Assembly: GCA_009823505.1 (NCBI GenBank)
Contig: VZQC01013826.1
Location: 416,541-480,540, forward strand
Direction of reading: 5' to 3'
Source: Rhizomys pruinosus
Lineage: Eukaryota > Chordata > Mammalia > Rodentia > Spalacidae
Length of the DNA: 64,000 bases
Positions 62,370 through 64,000 of this stretch are shown here, in pieces (position 1 is the first letter of the stretch; every line of letters begins with the position of its first letter). The notes under the pieces are model-generated. The model did not search any database. It worked only from the letters and a program-made list of their open reading frames with translations, and was not told the DNA's origin. The translations under genes and the position numbers were made by a program.

Positions 62370-64000
62370 TATGTGCTTTCTTTGGATAAATTTTTAATCG
62401 AATCTTTGTGTATTTCATCCATCTCGATCCATCTTATCTCCCTTTACACTCCTTCTCCACTGGCGCCCTCCCACAGCCCCCCACCTCTGGAGTTCATACA
62501 TTCTGTCATTTGTGTTAGGGCCTGTTGTGACAAATTAATCTCCCCTGGGCATTCCTCAGTGCAAGTTCATCCACTGAGCTCTAGTCAGCCTATCTGGAGT
62601 CCCTTGCTTTAAGAAGCCAATTCTTCCTCACCCAACAATAATCAGCTGCCAATGTTTTTCTTCAGCTAAGATTGGGTTCTGCTACCCATTTCTGTAGTTC
62701 CATGCTAGGTTTTTGTCTGGTTGAGCTTGCATGGGTCTTGTGCCTGCTAACACCAATGCCATAGGTTCATATGAGCAGGGTCCTAGGAACTCATAGGATT
62801 ATTTCCTTATGGTCTTGCATCACCTCCCTGGCTCTTACAATCTTTCTTCTCCCTCTTCTGCAATGTTCCCAGAGCCCTGGATGAGTGAAGCTGAATATAG
62901 GAGACCCGTCCATGGACCTACACTCCACAGTTTGGCCATTCATGACTTTTGAGTTCCTGACCCCCCGTTGTATGAGGGAGCTTCATTAATGAGCTTCATT
63001 AACTTCTTAATGAGCTTCATTAAGAGGTTAATTAGTGTCCTCTTGGGCCCTTGTTCTATGTTGTGTTAGTCTTAGATGTAGAGGTTACAATGAACATGTG
63101 TCACTTAGACTTGGGCAATTCACAGAGACTGTCTGTGTGTGTCATTGTAGGACTCTAATCGTCATCTGGTACAAAAGAGGCTTCTTTTTTGAGTGGTGTC
63201 TGGGATATTTGTCTGTAAATATAAGGATAACTATTTTGTAGTTAGTAAGAGATTACTTTAGACTAGGGATGTGACAACCTTGGGAATTTCTCTAAGATCC
63301 ATGACCTCTCCAGCTATATTTACAGTACCACACATGAGTTTCCTCCCATTGAGTGGGCTTTAAGTCCAACTCGTTAGCCACTGATTGCCCCCAAGATGAA
63401 AGGGCCACTACCACACCAGCACCGTATGCTGTGCAGGACACTGATGTGGATATTTGGTTTTAAAGCTGGTGTTGGACCATCACTGTACCCCCTTAGTAGC
63501 TTATGTAGTCCTCTCCAAAGCTGTGAGAGCTAGCCTGCAGGGGAGGTGGTGTGAGAGCTAGCCTGCAGGGGAGGTGGTGTGAGAGCTAGCCTCCGGGGGA
63601 GGTGGTGTGAGAGCTAGCCTGCAGGGGAGGTGGTGTGAGAGCTAGCCTGCAGGGGAGGTGGTGTGAGAGCTAGCCTCTGGGGGAGGTGGTGTGAGAGCTA
63701 GCCTGCAGGGGAGGTGGTGTGAGAGCTAGCCTGCAGGGGAGGTGGTGTGAGAGCTAGCCTGCAGGGGAGGTGGTGTGAGAGCTAGCCTGCAGGGGAGGTG
63801 CTGTGAGAGCTAGCCTCCATGGTAGGTGGCTTCCAGGTCAGCTCCAGCTCCATTGCTCCTAAGAATGTCCTGTCTTCAGCAGTAGGGTCTTACCTTCAGC
63901 GTCTAGGAGGAGATCAAGAGCTGTGGCAATAGCTTGTGTAACTGGGGGAGTCTCTTGAACTATCCTGACCAATGACTCAAAGGAAGGTGTCTCCTGGCTG
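62370..64000 (-). mobile_element. LINE-1 3'UTR-like segment, runs off the window
   Basis: The left edge (ataaatttttaatcgaatct, then a C-rich region with cctcccacagccccccacct) resembles a reversed LINE-1 3' end, and tgagtgggctttaagtccaa with ttcagcagtagggtcttacc resembles rodent Lx-type 3'UTR. No ORF2 sequence appears before 64000, so the strand is inferred from the tail side only. Confidence 0.5.
63523..63829. repeat. 28-bp minisatellite, 11 copies
   Basis: Unit gtgagagctagcctgcaggg plus gaggtggt. Units 3 and 6 have ctccgg and ctctgg in place of ctgcag, unit 10 ends gaggtgct, and unit 11 reads ctccatggtaggtgg. Seven units are identical apart from these. Confidence 0.97.

Overview
The window reads as nuclear DNA of a muroid rodent. 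The evidence is dense B1 (7SL-derived), B2/B3 (tRNA-derived), ID and B4 SINEs, rodent LINE-1, rodent hAT-Charlie-type DNA elements (URR1-like), and older mammalian MIR, MLT1 and L1M relics. The B1 and B2 copies carry shared bases unlike my recollection of the mouse and rat consensus (B1 ends with gggagaccctgtctcaaaaa; B2 begins gagatggcctagcggttaag), so a muroid other than Mus or Rattus is likely; I cannot name the species. I see no intact host protein-coding gene, no rRNA, snRNA or full tRNA gene, and no prokaryotic feature. The open frames over 60 codons fall in repeats, in simple sequence or in anonymous DNA without recognisable domains.

Layout. 1-3.4 kb: a URR1-like element, a 5'-truncated LINE-1 (minus strand) and a second hAT-type element. 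3.4-11.4 kb: a diverged tandem duplication whose two copies carry different SINE insertions, so that each copy shows the empty site of the other; copy A also holds a degraded retroviral integrase fragment and copy B a solo LTR. 12.0-15.7 kb: a 5'-truncated class I (gammaretrovirus-like) endogenous retrovirus on the minus strand (integrase, env, 3' LTR), broken by stops and by two probable nested LTRs. 16-26.5 kb: SINE-rich DNA around a 27-copy, 47-bp minisatellite with higher-order structure. 27.0-27.9 kb: a long imperfect inverted repeat. 28-48 kb: mostly SINEs in anonymous DNA, with a tRNA-Glu 5'-half-like insertion inside a B1, long polypurine and polypyrimidine tracts, an exact 57-bp tandem duplication and an MLT1 LTR inside a CAY trinucleotide tract. 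49-57.8 kb: very dense minus-strand B2 and B1 copies, one N base (52204), a perfect 23-bp hairpin and a patch with many apparent indels. 57.8-64 kb: a LINE-1 ORF2 remnant, an ancient L1M 3' end split by later insertions, and a LINE-1 3'UTR-like segment containing an 11-copy 28-bp minisatellite.

No genes act together here. The content is best read as a retrotransposon graveyard in intergenic or intronic DNA. Family names come from recognition of consensus features, not from a library search, and most element boundaries are good to about 10-20 bp.
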